NCBI RefSeq assembly: GCF_000961885.1
Contig: NZ_JZKH01000141.1
Coordinates: 1-13,821 of the forward strand
DNA from: Streptomyces rubellomurinus
GTDB taxonomy: Bacteria > Actinomycetota > Actinomycetes > Streptomycetales > Streptomycetaceae
Direction: 5' to 3'
DNA: 13,821 nt
The notes under the pieces are model-generated. The model had not been told where the DNA came from and did not search any database. It saw only the letters and a program-made list of their open reading frames with translations. Position numbers and translations under genes: made by a program. Shown in pieces: positions 6,041-13,622 of this stretch (the stretch's first letter is position 1; every line of letters starts with the position of its first letter).

Positions 6041-8521
6041 TCAAGGACCAACCTTCTCATCACCGGCCGTCCGATCCCGGCCATCGGCGCCGCTGTCGCG
6101 CGGTGTCTGCGCGGGGGCGCGGTCCTCGCCGCCGTCGTCGCCGTCCTGGTCGCGGTCCTGGTCGGGGCCGTGGTTCCCGGTCGGCCCGGCCGCCCCGCCC
6201 GCCGCCGGGTCGTCGTCGACCGGCTGGTCGCCGTCCTCGTGCGGCTGCCCGCCGCGCCGCTTGCGCTGGCGGACGAACCGCAGCGCGGCCAGCAGCAGCA
6301 GGACGCCGGCGCCCGCGAAGACGTACAGCACGCCGTTGGTCACCGAGGTGACCTCCACGGTGAAGGTCTGCGGGTCGCCGTACGGCTGCGGGTTCGGGCC
6401 GGTGGTCATCAGCTGGGCGGTCACGGTGACCGGGCCGTTGTTGCGCGCCTCGGCGTTGAACCGGAGGGTGACGCTCTGCGAGGCGGGGAGGACCAGCTCC
6501 TCCTCCTTGCCCAGCCGCAGCCGGTTCGGCTGGGCCGAGGTGAGCACCAGCTTCAGGTTGGTGACCGTCTGGGTGAGGCCGTTGCGCACGCTGACCTGCA
6601 GCTGGCCGGTGTTCCCGGCCAGCGTGACCACGGTCTTCTTCGGCACCTGGACGGCGTTGGTGAGGTCCTTCAGGTACTTCTTGACGCCGTCGCGGTAGGT
6701 GTTCCCGGCCGGTGCGTCGGTGCGCCACTCGGTGGACAGCGAGCGGACCATCGCGGCGCTGAACGGGCCGCGCACCCGCTGCGGCAGGGTGAGCACCCGC
6801 ATCAGGGTGTCCAGGTCGTGCTGGATCCCGTCGGTGGTGCTCAGGTCGGCGGCCGGCAGCTCGGTGGCCCGGGTCTGGGTGGGGTAGTCGGTGGCCGCCG
6901 GGACGGCGGTGTTGGCCTTCGGGTCGGGCGTGGCCTGGGCCAGCTCGTCCAGCCGGACCGGGGCCAGCCACTTGCCGGACGCCTGCTGCAGGGCGTTCGC
7001 CAGCACCTTGGCGGTGCCGACCGACAGCTCGCGCGGCGGCATGACCAGCAGGCCGCGCTGGTTCTGCGGCTGCTCGTGGGTGATCGCGAGGGTCTCGGCG
7101 AGGAAGCGCTGGGTGGACCGGGTCTGTGCCTGCGGGTCCTCGAGGTCGCCCTGGAACAGCGCGGAGACGGTGTCGTCGGCGACGACGGCGCTCTGCCCGT
7201 TGCCGATCGGGCGCACCGCGGTCGGGGTGTACGGGACGGAGTCCGGGTCCGGCATGCTCGTGCCGTCGACCAGCAGCAGGCTGCTGCCGGCCTGCTGGGC
7301 GATGCCGGCGATCTGCTGGTCGAGGTGGCCCTGGTACGGCCAGGCGACGTCCGAGCGGGTGTCGATGCCGAGCCGGCCCTCGACGGTCAGCCGGCCGGCG
7401 GTGGCCGCCTTGTTCAGCGCGGTGCCCATCCCGGCCAGGTCGGCGCCGTTGTGCGCGATCGAGGCGAGGTCCGGGTCGGCGTACGGCAGCGAGACCACCT
7501 GGGCGCCGTTCTTGCCGACGGCGGCCCGCAGCTTCTCCAGCCACGCGGTGGCGGCGGCCGAGCCGGTGCCCTGGACGGTGTTGTCGTCCCGGGCCGGCTT
7601 GCCGACCGACTCGGTGCCGGGCTTCTGCACCCGGTACGACTTGTTGGTCATCGCGAAGGCGGTGTCCAGCAGGTCCGGATCGATCATCCAGGTCAGCCCG
7701 GGCAGCTTGGCGCCGGTGTCGACCAGCTCGTACAGCCGCCCGCCCGGGGCGAACTCGGCGGCCAGGCTGTCGTTGCGCAGCACCGGGACGGTCTGGTCGT
7801 TCTCGGCGTACGTCTGCGCGGCCAGCACCGGCGCGTGCGTCAGCGGCCAGAGCGTGGTGACCTTCGTCGGCTGCGCCTCGACGCCGCCCGGGTTGTACGG
7901 CAGGAAGGTGCGGGCGATGCCCAGCGGCCGGTCCCGGGAGTTGTCGCCGGTCGAGCCCCAGGCGTCCACGGCGAGCTCGTACACGCCGCTCTCGGACAGC
8001 CCGAGGTCGCTCACCGCGACGCCCAGGGTGTACTGCTGGCTCTGGCCCGGGCCCAGCTCGGGCAGGGCGTACTGGGGGCTCTCCAGCTCGGCGCCGTCCC
8101 GCTCCATCGGCGTGCCGCGGCCGGCCACCATGGCCAGGTCGCCGCGCCGCTGCAGCGGCTTGCCGCTGTACGGCTTGCGGACGGCCGCGTGGGCGCCCTT
8201 GAGGACCGACTTGCCCGCGTTGGTGACGTGCCCGGTGATCGTCACGGTGCCGTTCGGCGCGGCCACCTGCGGAGTCATCGTCTCGATGGTCATCACCACC
8301 GGGTACTCGGCGGAGGCGCCGCTGTCGGAGGCCTGCCGGACGTCGCCGCCGGCGGTCAGCGCCACGGCCGGGGCGGCCGTGAACAGGGTCGCGGCGGCCG
8401 CACAGGCGGCGGCGAGGCGGCGGGCGGCGCGCCGCCCCCGGCCGGTTCGTTCGGCAGGGCGCTCGGCCCGTCCAGGCTGTCGGTGCGCCCCCAGGCCCGA
8501 GTGCCGTGCCGGCTCGCTCAC
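6041..8521 (-). CDS. DUF6049 family membrane-anchored extracellular protein
   Basis: This 826-residue protein has an Arg-rich N-terminus (about 1-35) followed by a hydrophobic stretch ending APAVALTAGG at about 57, consistent with a signal peptide. A large, presumably extracellular region follows: an Ig-like beta segment (TVTITGHVTNAGKSVLKGA, about 92-110), a long central region, and a second beta-rich segment before the membrane. One membrane helix lies at about 727-749 (VLYVFAGAGVLLLLAALRF), followed by the stop-transfer RQRKRR and an acidic Asp/Gly-rich cytoplasmic tail of about 75 residues. This makes it a type I membrane protein. The GTG at 8521 is preceded by GAGGGCGG. Family members sit next to murJ/mviN in Streptomyces and Mycobacterium (Rv3909), which suggests an envelope role, but no biochemical function is known to me. 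It is divergent from the tRNA nucleotidyltransferase gene and begins the left-hand gene series. Confidence 0.9.
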   Translation of the reverse strand: MSEPARHSGLGAHRQPGRAERPAERTGRGRRAARRLAAACAAAATLFTAAPAVALTAGGDVRQASDSGASAEYPVVMTIETMTPQVAAPNGTVTITGHVTNAGKSVLKGAHAAVRKPYSGKPLQRRGDLAMVAGRGTPMERDGAELESPQYALPELGPGQSQQYTLGVAVSDLGLSESGVYELAVDAWGSTGDNSRDRPLGIARTFLPYNPGGVEAQPTKVTTLWPLTHAPVLAAQTYAENDQTVPVLRNDSLAAEFAPGGRLYELVDTGAKLPGLTWMIDPDLLDTAFAMTNKSYRVQKPGTESVGKPARDDNTVQGTGSAAATAWLEKLRAAVGKNGAQVVSLPYADPDLASIAHNGADLAGMGTALNKAATAGRLTVEGRLGIDTRSDVAWPYQGHLDQQIAGIAQQAGSSLLLVDGTSMPDPDSVPYTPTAVRPIGNGQSAVVADDTVSALFQGDLEDPQAQTRSTQRFLAETLAITHEQPQNQRGLLVMPPRELSVGTAKVLANALQQASGKWLAPVRLDELAQATPDPKANTAVPAATDYPTQTRATELPAADLSTTDGIQHDLDTLMRVLTLPQRVRGPFSAAMVRSLSTEWRTDAPAGNTYRDGVKKYLKDLTNAVQVPKKTVVTLAGNTGQLQVSVRNGLTQTVTNLKLVLTSAQPNRLRLGKEEELVLPASQSVTLRFNAEARNNGPVTVTAQLMTTGPNPQPYGDPQTFTVEVTSVTNGVLYVFAGAGVLLLLAALRFVRQRKRRGGQPHEDGDQPVDDDPAAGGAAGPTGNHGPDQDRDQDGDDGGEDRAPAQTPRDSGADGRDRTAGDEKVGP

Positions 8522-8796
8522 TCGTTCCGCCCTCGCCGTTCTCGATCGCTCGCTGCTGATGCTGGTCGCCCGGCGCTGCCCGCCCGGCGTGATTCACTCG
8601 ACGCTCTCCGCCGCGCTGCTGCCGGGAGGTTCCGCCGGCCGTGGCGACGCGTGACACCGCATCCCCTGTCCGGTGTCCGAGACTCGTCCACCGGCATGGT
8701 AACGATGCAGCCCGGCACGCAGTGTTGCGGGCTGTGGGGTGAGACGCTGGAAACGCGCGGGCGGTTGACCTGCCGGGGCACGTACCCTTGTGAGCC
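8522..8796. promoter_or_regulatory. Divergent promoter region between the DUF6049 gene and pcnA
   Basis: These 275 bases must drive both the leftward envelope genes and the rightward pcnA. An imperfect 15-bp palindrome, GCATGGTAACGATGC (8694-8708), pairs at all but three positions. An adjoining hairpin pairs CAGCCCG (8708-8714) with CGGGCTG (8728-8734). Neither matches an operator I can name. In mycobacteria a Nudix gene (mutT4) occupies this position; nothing like it is present here. Confidence 0.5.
8765..8796 (+). promoter_or_regulatory. Putative pcnA promoter, possibly giving a leaderless mRNA
   Basis: TTGACC lies at 8765-8770 and TACCCT (fits TANNNT) at 8783-8788, ending eight bases before the GTG at 8797. 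No Shine-Dalgarno sequence precedes the GTG. The spacer between the two hexamers is short (12 bases), so only the -10 element may be relevant. The arrangement suits transcription starting at or next to the start codon, which is common in actinomycetes. Confidence 0.4.
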
Positions 8797-10293
8797 GTGT
8801 CCACTGCCAATGAGCCCACCGCGCGCACCGACCGTTCCAGCACCGCCGTCCAGGTCGTCCCAGGCCTGAGCGAGGCCCAGACGCTGGGGCTGCAAGAGCT
8901 GCTGCGGGTCTCACCGGTGGCCGACGAGATCGCCCGCCGGTTCCAGGCAGCCGGGCACCGGCTGGCGCTGGTCGGCGGCTCGGTGCGGGACGCGCTGCTC
9001 GGCCGGCTCGGCAACGACCTGGACTTCACCACCGACGCCCGCCCGCAGCAGGTGCTCAAGCTGGTCAAGGGCTGGGCCGACGCGGTCTGGGACGTCGGCA
9101 TCGCCTTCGGCACCGTGGGCGCCCGCAAGGACACCCCCGAGGGGTCCTTCCTGATCGAGATCACGACCTACCGCTCCGAGGCGTACGACCGCACCTCCCG
9201 CAAGCCCGAGGTCAGCTACGGCGACACCATCGAGGAGGACCTGGTCCGCCGCGACTTCACGGTCAACGCGATGGCCGTCGACCTGCCCGGCCGCGGCTTC
9301 GTCGACCCGCACCACGGCCTGGACGACCTGGAGGCCCGGGTGCTGCGCACCCCCGCCACCCCCGAGGAGTCCTTCTCCGACGACCCGCTGCGGATGATGC
9401 GCGCCGCCCGCTTCGCCGCCCAGCTGGACTTCGACCCGGCGCCCGAGGTGGTCGCCGCGATGACGGCGATGGCCGAGCGGATCACCATCGTCTCGGCCGA
9501 GCGGATCCAGGCGGAGCTGAACAAGCTGCTGCTGTCCCGGTACCCGGTGAAGGGCCTGCGGCTGCTGGTCGACACCGGGCTGGCCGGGTTCGTGCTGCCC
9601 GAGCTGCCCGCGCTGCAGCTGGAGCGCGACGAGCACCACCGGCACAAGGACGTCTACGAGCACTCGCTGACCGTCCTGGAGCAGGCCATCGACCTGGAGC
9701 AGGACGGCCCGGACCTCACCCTGCGGCTGGCCGCGCTGCTGCACGACATCGGCAAGCCGCGCACCCGCCGCTTCGAGTCGGACGGCCGGGTCTCCTTCCA
9801 CCACCACGAGGTGGTCGGCGCGAAGATGACCCGCAAGCGGATGCGCGAGCTCAAGTACTCCAAGGAGCTCACCGAGGACGTCTCGCGCCTCGTCGAGCTG
9901 CACCTGCGCTTCCACGGCTACGGCGGCGGAGAGTGGACCGACTCGGCGGTGCGCCGCTACGTCACCGACGCCGGCCCGCTGCTGGAGCGCCTGCACAAGC
10001 TGACCCGCTCGGACTGCACCACCCGCAACAAGAAGAAGGCCGCGACGCTGTCGCGCACCTACGACGGGCTGGAGCACCGGATCGCCGAGCTGAAGGAGCA
10101 GGAGGAGCTGGACGCCGTCCGCCCGGCGCTGGACGGCAACCAGATCATGGAGCTGCTCGCCCTGAAGCCCGGCCCGATGGTCGGCAAGGCGTACAAGCAC
10201 ATGCTCGAACTGCGCCTGGAGCACGGCCCGATGGAGCACGACGCGGCGGTCGCCGCGCTGCGCGAGTGGTGGGCCGGCCAGCAGCAGGGCTGA
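8797..10293 (+). CDS. pcnA: CCA-adding tRNA nucleotidyltransferase
   Basis: This 498-residue class II nucleotidyltransferase should add or repair the 3' CCA end of tRNAs in the cytoplasm. Visible motifs, in order: GGSVRD at 60-65; the metal-binding D74-x-D76 in NDLDFTTD; RRDFTVNAMAVDL at 151-163, the conserved neck-region motif; DDPLRMMRAARF at 195-206, the nucleotide-selecting (E/D)DxxR motif; and an HD-type phosphohydrolase domain with H316-D317 in LAALLHDIGK. Length and layout fit the actinobacterial CCA enzyme family, often labelled pcnA because older annotation called it a poly(A) polymerase. The GTG at 8797 gives a non-conserved 20-residue leader before the first helix; there is no Shine-Dalgarno sequence. 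It is the only clear plus-strand gene and runs divergently from the DUF6049 gene. It is followed at 22 bp by a strong hairpin terminator. Confidence 0.96.
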   Translation: MSTANEPTARTDRSSTAVQVVPGLSEAQTLGLQELLRVSPVADEIARRFQAAGHRLALVGGSVRDALLGRLGNDLDFTTDARPQQVLKLVKGWADAVWDVGIAFGTVGARKDTPEGSFLIEITTYRSEAYDRTSRKPEVSYGDTIEEDLVRRDFTVNAMAVDLPGRGFVDPHHGLDDLEARVLRTPATPEESFSDDPLRMMRAARFAAQLDFDPAPEVVAAMTAMAERITIVSAERIQAELNKLLLSRYPVKGLRLLVDTGLAGFVLPELPALQLERDEHHRHKDVYEHSLTVLEQAIDLEQDGPDLTLRLAALLHDIGKPRTRRFESDGRVSFHHHEVVGAKMTRKRMRELKYSKELTEDVSRLVELHLRFHGYGGGEWTDSAVRRYVTDAGPLLERLHKLTRSDCTTRNKKKAATLSRTYDGLEHRIAELKEQEELDAVRPALDGNQIMELLALKPGPMVGKAYKHMLELRLEHGPMEHDAAVAALREWWAGQQQG

Positions 10294-10314
10294 CGGACCC
10301 GGGGCGCCGGGACA

Positions 10315-10360
10315 CGACGAGGGGGTGGCCCCGGCACTCGGCCGGGCCACCCCCTCGTCG
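10315..10360. terminator. Strong hairpin terminator shared by convergent genes
   Basis: CGACGAGGGGGTGGCCC (10315-10331) pairs perfectly over 17 bp with GGGCCACCCCCTCGTCG (10344-10360), around a 12-base loop that can form a further 3 bp (GGC/GCC) past a bulged C. It sits between the pcnA stop (10293) and the stop of the convergent gene (10382), so it can serve both strands. No long T-run follows on either side, as is common for high-GC actinomycete terminators. Confidence 0.85.
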
Positions 10361-10381
10361 CGTTCGTCGGTGCGGTCGGCC

Positions 10382-11431
10382 TCAGCTGATCTGCTTGAGG
10401 CAGAGCACGTAGTCCAGGGCCGGCCAGTTGGGGTGCTTGCTGGTGTACCAGCTGTCCGCCTTCGACTGCTTCTCGCAGACCTTCTCGTCGGAGGTGGCCG
10501 GGTACTTGTAGACCACCTTGTACTGGGCCTTCGGGTCGCTGCAGGGCAGCATCGTGACCTTCGGGTGGGTGTCGGTGGTCTCGCTGGTGCCGTTCTCGTT
10601 GCGCAGGCAGTCGCCGACCTTGGCGTCGTCCACGCTGTCCTTGGGCGTCGGGGTCGGGGTCGGGGTGAAGGTCGGCAGCGGCGGCGGGGTGTACGTCCAG
10701 GTCGGCGAGGGCAGCGGCTTCGGGGTGAAGGTGAACGGCGTCGTGGTCGGCGTCGTCACCGCGAACGGCGCGGGGTTGTCCTTGCCAGTCGGGCCGAGCG
10801 CGCCGGTGGCGGCCAGCACCACCGTGACGACCAGCGAGACCGGCAGGATCAGCATCGCGATGCTCGGCCGGCGGCCGAGCGGCACGCCCGGGTCGAGCTG
10901 CGGGCCGTGGGTGCCCGGGGCGGGCGGCGGCAGCTTGTTGATCTTGCTGTTGGAGAACAGGTTCATCAGCAGGGTGATCGGCGCCATGACCACCGACACC
11001 GGGCTCCACCAGCCCTGCACCAGGGTGCGGGAGGACATGTCGCGCACCGTCGCCGTCCCGCAGGTGCGGCAGAACGGGCCGGACATCCGCAGCATCCGGT
11101 AGGCCAGGATCAGGCCCTGGTGGCCGCGCACGGTGGTCTCCACGGCCGGCATGCCGCCGCAGAAGCGGCAGGCGGGGCCGTCCATCGGCGGGTAGCCGTA
11201 ACCGTCGCCGCCGTAGCCGCCGGCCCCTCCGTAGCCGCCGCCGTAGTCGTAGCCGCCGGGCGGCTGGGCGCCGTACGGCGGCTGGGGCGGCGGCGGGGCG
11301 CTCGGGTAGCCGTACCCGGGCTGGCCCACGGGCGGGGGCGGCGGGGCGCCGTAGGGGTTTCCGGCGGAGTACGGGTTGCCGTCGGGCGGCGGCGGCGCGC
11401 CGTACGGCATCTGCGGCGGCGGAACGGACAA
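10382..11431 (-). CDS. LppU/SCO3897-like membrane protein with zinc-ribbon-like cysteines
   Basis: This 349-residue protein starts with about 85 residues of Pro/Gly/Tyr-rich tail. Next come two CxxC pairs (C88/C91 and C121/C124) flanking a short basic segment, like a zinc ribbon. A hydrophobic stretch lies at about 141-160 and a clear membrane helix at about 190-212. A Pro/Thr-rich outside stalk (about 225-264) leads to a C-terminal domain (265-349) with four cysteines, C275, C297, C319 and C344. That domain shares GDC, CSDxxAxY and YVLCL motifs with the upstream neighbour. The start is a TTG at 11431, chosen for the GGGGGA five bases before it; the ATG at codon 8 has no such site. I recognise the family as the one annotated next to pcnA in S. 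coelicolor; its function is unknown. The gene lies 34 bp after its paralogue and ends at the shared terminator. Confidence 0.8.
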   Translation of the reverse strand: MSVPPPQMPYGAPPPPDGNPYSAGNPYGAPPPPPVGQPGYGYPSAPPPPQPPYGAQPPGGYDYGGGYGGAGGYGGDGYGYPPMDGPACRFCGGMPAVETTVRGHQGLILAYRMLRMSGPFCRTCGTATVRDMSSRTLVQGWWSPVSVVMAPITLLMNLFSNSKINKLPPPAPGTHGPQLDPGVPLGRRPSIAMLILPVSLVVTVVLAATGALGPTGKDNPAPFAVTTPTTTPFTFTPKPLPSPTWTYTPPPLPTFTPTPTPTPKDSVDDAKVGDCLRNENGTSETTDTHPKVTMLPCSDPKAQYKVVYKYPATSDEKVCEKQSKADSWYTSKHPNWPALDYVLCLKQIS

Positions 11432-11465
11432 GGGGTCCCCCAGGAGAGCGGTGGTGACGAAGGGT

Positions 11466-12119
11466 TCAGGACGACTGCACCGGCGGTTTGCCGGTGCCGG
11501 TGCCGGGTGCGGCGGGAGTCATCGGGCCGAGGCAGAGCACGTACCGCTTCTTGTTCCAGCGGCGGCCGCTCTTGCCGGAGACGGCGAAGCTGGTCTGCGA
11601 CGTCTGCCGGCAGCGGTTGACGTCGCCGGTGTTCTCGAACTTCGACACTACGCGGTAATTGGCGCTGGAATCAGAGCACTTGACGACTTTCTCGACGCGG
11701 CCGCCGCCCACGTGCACGCAGTCGCCGGGTTTGGCGCTGCTGACGCTGGGGCCGGCCACGAAGTAGGCGACGCCGAGCACGGCGCAGCCGCCCAGCGCGC
11801 CGAAGAGCCGCAGCTTGGTGCGGCCGCGCTTGGCGGGGGGAGCGGCGGGAGGAGCGGCGGGAGCCGGTGCCGGGTAGCCGGGCGGCGGCTGCTGGCCGTA
11901 CGGCTGGGCCGGCTGGCCGTAGCCGGGCTGCCCGTGGGCGGGCTGGCCGTACGGCTGGGCGGGTTGCCCGTACCCGGCGGGCGGGCCGTACCCGGCGGGC
12001 GGGCCGTAGGCCGGCGGCGGCCCGAAGCCGGGCGGGCCGGGCGGGGCCGGCTGCGGCGGCACGGGCGACGGCGGCGCGTACCCGGGCGGCGGCCCGTACG
12101 GGCTGGGCGGTGTGCTCAT
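11466..12119 (-). CDS. LppU/SCO3897-like small membrane-anchored protein
   Basis: This 217-residue protein has about 97 residues of Pro/Gly/Tyr/Gln repeats (GYGPPAGYGPPAGYGQPAQPY type), a basic KRGRTK, one membrane helix (about 104-123) and an outside domain of about 90 residues. That domain has four cysteines: C134 (PGDC), C148 (KCSDSSANY), C170 (VNRC) and C196 (YVLCL), probably forming two disulfides. The C148-C170 spacing of 22 residues is identical to that in the downstream paralogue. The ATG at 12119 has GGGGGA seven bases upstream. The frame stays open far upstream to 13610, but that extension is antisense-like shadow over the exporter gene. The pair probably forms one transcript with a promoter in the gap before this gene. 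Function is unknown; the layout suggests a secreted or surface-exposed binding domain held at the membrane. Confidence 0.82.
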   Translation of the reverse strand: MSTPPSPYGPPPGYAPPSPVPPQPAPPGPPGFGPPPAYGPPAGYGPPAGYGQPAQPYGQPAHGQPGYGQPAQPYGQQPPPGYPAPAPAAPPAAPPAKRGRTKLRLFGALGGCAVLGVAYFVAGPSVSSAKPGDCVHVGGGRVEKVVKCSDSSANYRVVSKFENTGDVNRCRQTSQTSFAVSGKSGRRWNKKRYVLCLGPMTPAAPGTGTGKPPVQSS

Positions 12120-12143
12120 CAGTTCGTCCCCCGAGACCGAGTG

Positions 12144-12172
12144 CTGTCGCTCCGACAGGTCTGAGTACCTTA
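12144..12172 (-). promoter_or_regulatory. Candidate promoter -10 and leader hairpin before the LppU-like pair
   Basis: On the minus strand TAAGGT (12172-12167) fits the actinomycete TANNNT -10 box. It is followed, where transcription would start, by a perfect 6-bp inverted repeat CTGTCG-ctc-CGACAG (12144-12158 on the plus strand). I see no good -35. The inverted repeat could be an operator or a hairpin in the 5' leader. The start codon is 48 bases downstream of the -10 box. Confidence 0.4.
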
Positions 12173-12207
12173 GCGAGTCGGTCCGACGCCATTTGTCCCG
12201 AGGTCCC

Positions 12208-12221
12208 GCCGGTTTTCCGGC
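12208..12221 (-). terminator. Weak hairpin after the exporter gene
   Basis: GCCGG (12208-12212), TTTT loop, CCGGC (12217-12221), located 33-46 bases past the exporter stop at 12254. The stem is only 5 bp, so it may be an attenuating element or chance. It separates the exporter from the candidate promoter of the LppU-like pair. Confidence 0.3.
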
Positions 12222-12253
12222 CGGTCGGGGTGCGGCGTCACCGCGCCACCGGG

Positions 12254-13594
12254 TCAGTGGCCGGCCGGGCCCGTTCCGGTCGGCGGGCGTCGGCGGGCGG
12301 CGCGCAGGTAGAGGACGGCGGTGAGCGCGTACACCGCGGCGACCCCGACCACCACCGCGACCGAGCGGCCGGACAGCGGCAGCACCAGCGCGGTGACCAG
12401 GGCGGCGGCCACGAAGGCCACGTTGAACAGCACGTCGTAGACGGCGAAGACCCGGCCGCGGTACTCGTCCTCGACCGACTCCTGCACCACCGTGTCGGCG
12501 CAGATCTTGGTGCCCTGGGTGACCACCCCGAGCAGCAGGGCCGCGATCAGGCAGGGCACCACGGTGAAGCTCAGGCCCAGCGCTGGCACGAAGACCACCG
12601 GTGCCACCAGGCAGGCCGTCATCCACCCGGCCAGGCCCAGCCGGCGGGTGCACCAGGGGCTGACCACCGCGGCGGCGAAGAACCCGGCGGCGGACAGGCC
12701 GACCGCCTGGCCGAGGGTGGCGAGGCCGGCCGCGCTGTCGGTCGGGTCGTTGAAGGTGTACCGGGCGAGCATCACCACGACCACGATCAGCACGCCGTAG
12801 CAGAACCGGGCCGCGGTGACGGCGGCCAGCGCGTGCACGGCGGGCCGGCAGTCCCGCACCAGGTGGCGCACGGCCGCGCCGAGTTCGGCGGCGGCCCGTC
12901 CCAGCGCCTGGCCGAGCCCCGGGCGGTCGCCGTGCTGCTCGGGGCCGAGCAGGTCGCGGTCCATCCGGCGGGCGGCGAGCGCGGCCGAGAGGTAGAGCAG
13001 CGCGGCCACCGTGACCAGCGCGGCGTCCGCGCGCGGCCCGGGGGTCATCACCTGGTGCAGCAGGAAGCCCAGGCCCCCGCCGGAGGCGGCGGCGACGGTC
13101 CCCAGGGTGGGGGAGAGCGCGTTGGCGGTGACCAGCTGCTCCTGCTCGACCACCCGGGGCAGGGCGGCGGACAGGCCGGCCAGGATGAACCGGTTGAGCG
13201 CCGTCACCAGCAGCGCGGAGGCGAAGAACAGCCAGGTCGGCGCCTCGGCCAGGAGCAGCGCGGCGGTGCCCAGGCCCAGCCCGAAGCGGGCCAGGTTGCC
13301 GACGTAGAGCACCTGGCGGCGGCGCCAGCGGTCCAGCAGCACCCCGGCGAACGGGCCGATCACCGAGAACGGCAGCAGCATCACGGCCAGCACCGAGGCG
13401 ATGTCGGCGGGGGAGGACTGCTTCTCCGGGGAGAACACCACGTAGGCGGCGAGCGAGACCTGGAAGACCCCGTCCGAGAGCTGGGAGAGCACCCGGGCGG
13501 TCAGCAGCCGCCGGAAGTCGCGTCCCCGGAGCAGGTCGGCGAGCGTGGCGCGGTGCGCGGACTGGTGGGTGCTGCCGTTCTCGGTGATCGCCAC
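12254..13594 (-). CDS. MFS transporter (putative efflux permease)
   Basis: This is a 446-residue major facilitator protein with about 12 hydrophobic segments in two halves. The N-terminal half begins LADLLRGRDFRRLLTARVLSQLSDGVFQVS. The loop after helix 2 reads GVLLDRWRRRQVLYVGN, matching the MFS motif A region (G-x3-D-R-x-x-R-R). The second half shows the related loop DTVVQESVEDEYRGRVFAVYD, typical of the MFS_3/enterobactin-exporter-like group. Substrate is unknown; an exporter is the likeliest role by family. The frame is open to an ATG at 13639, but that ATG is part of a parS palindrome and has no ribosome site. The GTG at 13594, preceded by GGGCGG, is therefore preferred, with modest certainty. 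The gene lies 134 bp upstream of the LppU-like pair, which has its own candidate promoter, and is separated from the right edge by a hairpin terminator. Confidence 0.88.
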   Translation of the reverse strand: MAITENGSTHQSAHRATLADLLRGRDFRRLLTARVLSQLSDGVFQVSLAAYVVFSPEKQSSPADIASVLAVMLLPFSVIGPFAGVLLDRWRRRQVLYVGNLARFGLGLGTAALLLAEAPTWLFFASALLVTALNRFILAGLSAALPRVVEQEQLVTANALSPTLGTVAAASGGGLGFLLHQVMTPGPRADAALVTVAALLYLSAALAARRMDRDLLGPEQHGDRPGLGQALGRAAAELGAAVRHLVRDCRPAVHALAAVTAARFCYGVLIVVVVMLARYTFNDPTDSAAGLATLGQAVGLSAAGFFAAAVVSPWCTRRLGLAGWMTACLVAPVVFVPALGLSFTVVPCLIAALLLGVVTQGTKICADTVVQESVEDEYRGRVFAVYDVLFNVAFVAAALVTALVLPLSGRSVAVVVGVAAVYALTAVLYLRAARRRPPTGTGPAGH

Positions 13595-13622
13595 CCGCCC
13601 AGGGTGCCACGGAACCCCGCGC

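Noticed and set aside
4265..8869. A 1534-codon open frame on the plus strand across murJ and the DUF6049 gene
   Set aside because: It is antisense to two clearly conserved membrane-protein genes and rich in His/Arg/Gly/Gln with no domain. Long stop-free shadow frames are normal at this GC content.
6060..9164. A 1034-codon minus frame over the DUF6049 gene and into pcnA
   Set aside because: Its Arg/Pro/Ala composition lacks any membrane or domain pattern, and it overlaps two recognised genes in other frames.
8797..10293. A poly(A) polymerase, as the gene symbol would suggest
   Set aside because: The motif set and the HD domain fit the actinobacterial CCA-adding enzyme; the name pcnA is a historical carry-over in these genomes.
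11466..13610. A 714-codon minus frame that would fuse the LppU-like protein to a long N-terminal part
   Set aside because: The upstream two thirds is an out-of-frame shadow of the MFS gene. A good ribosome site and a typical protein start occur at 12119.
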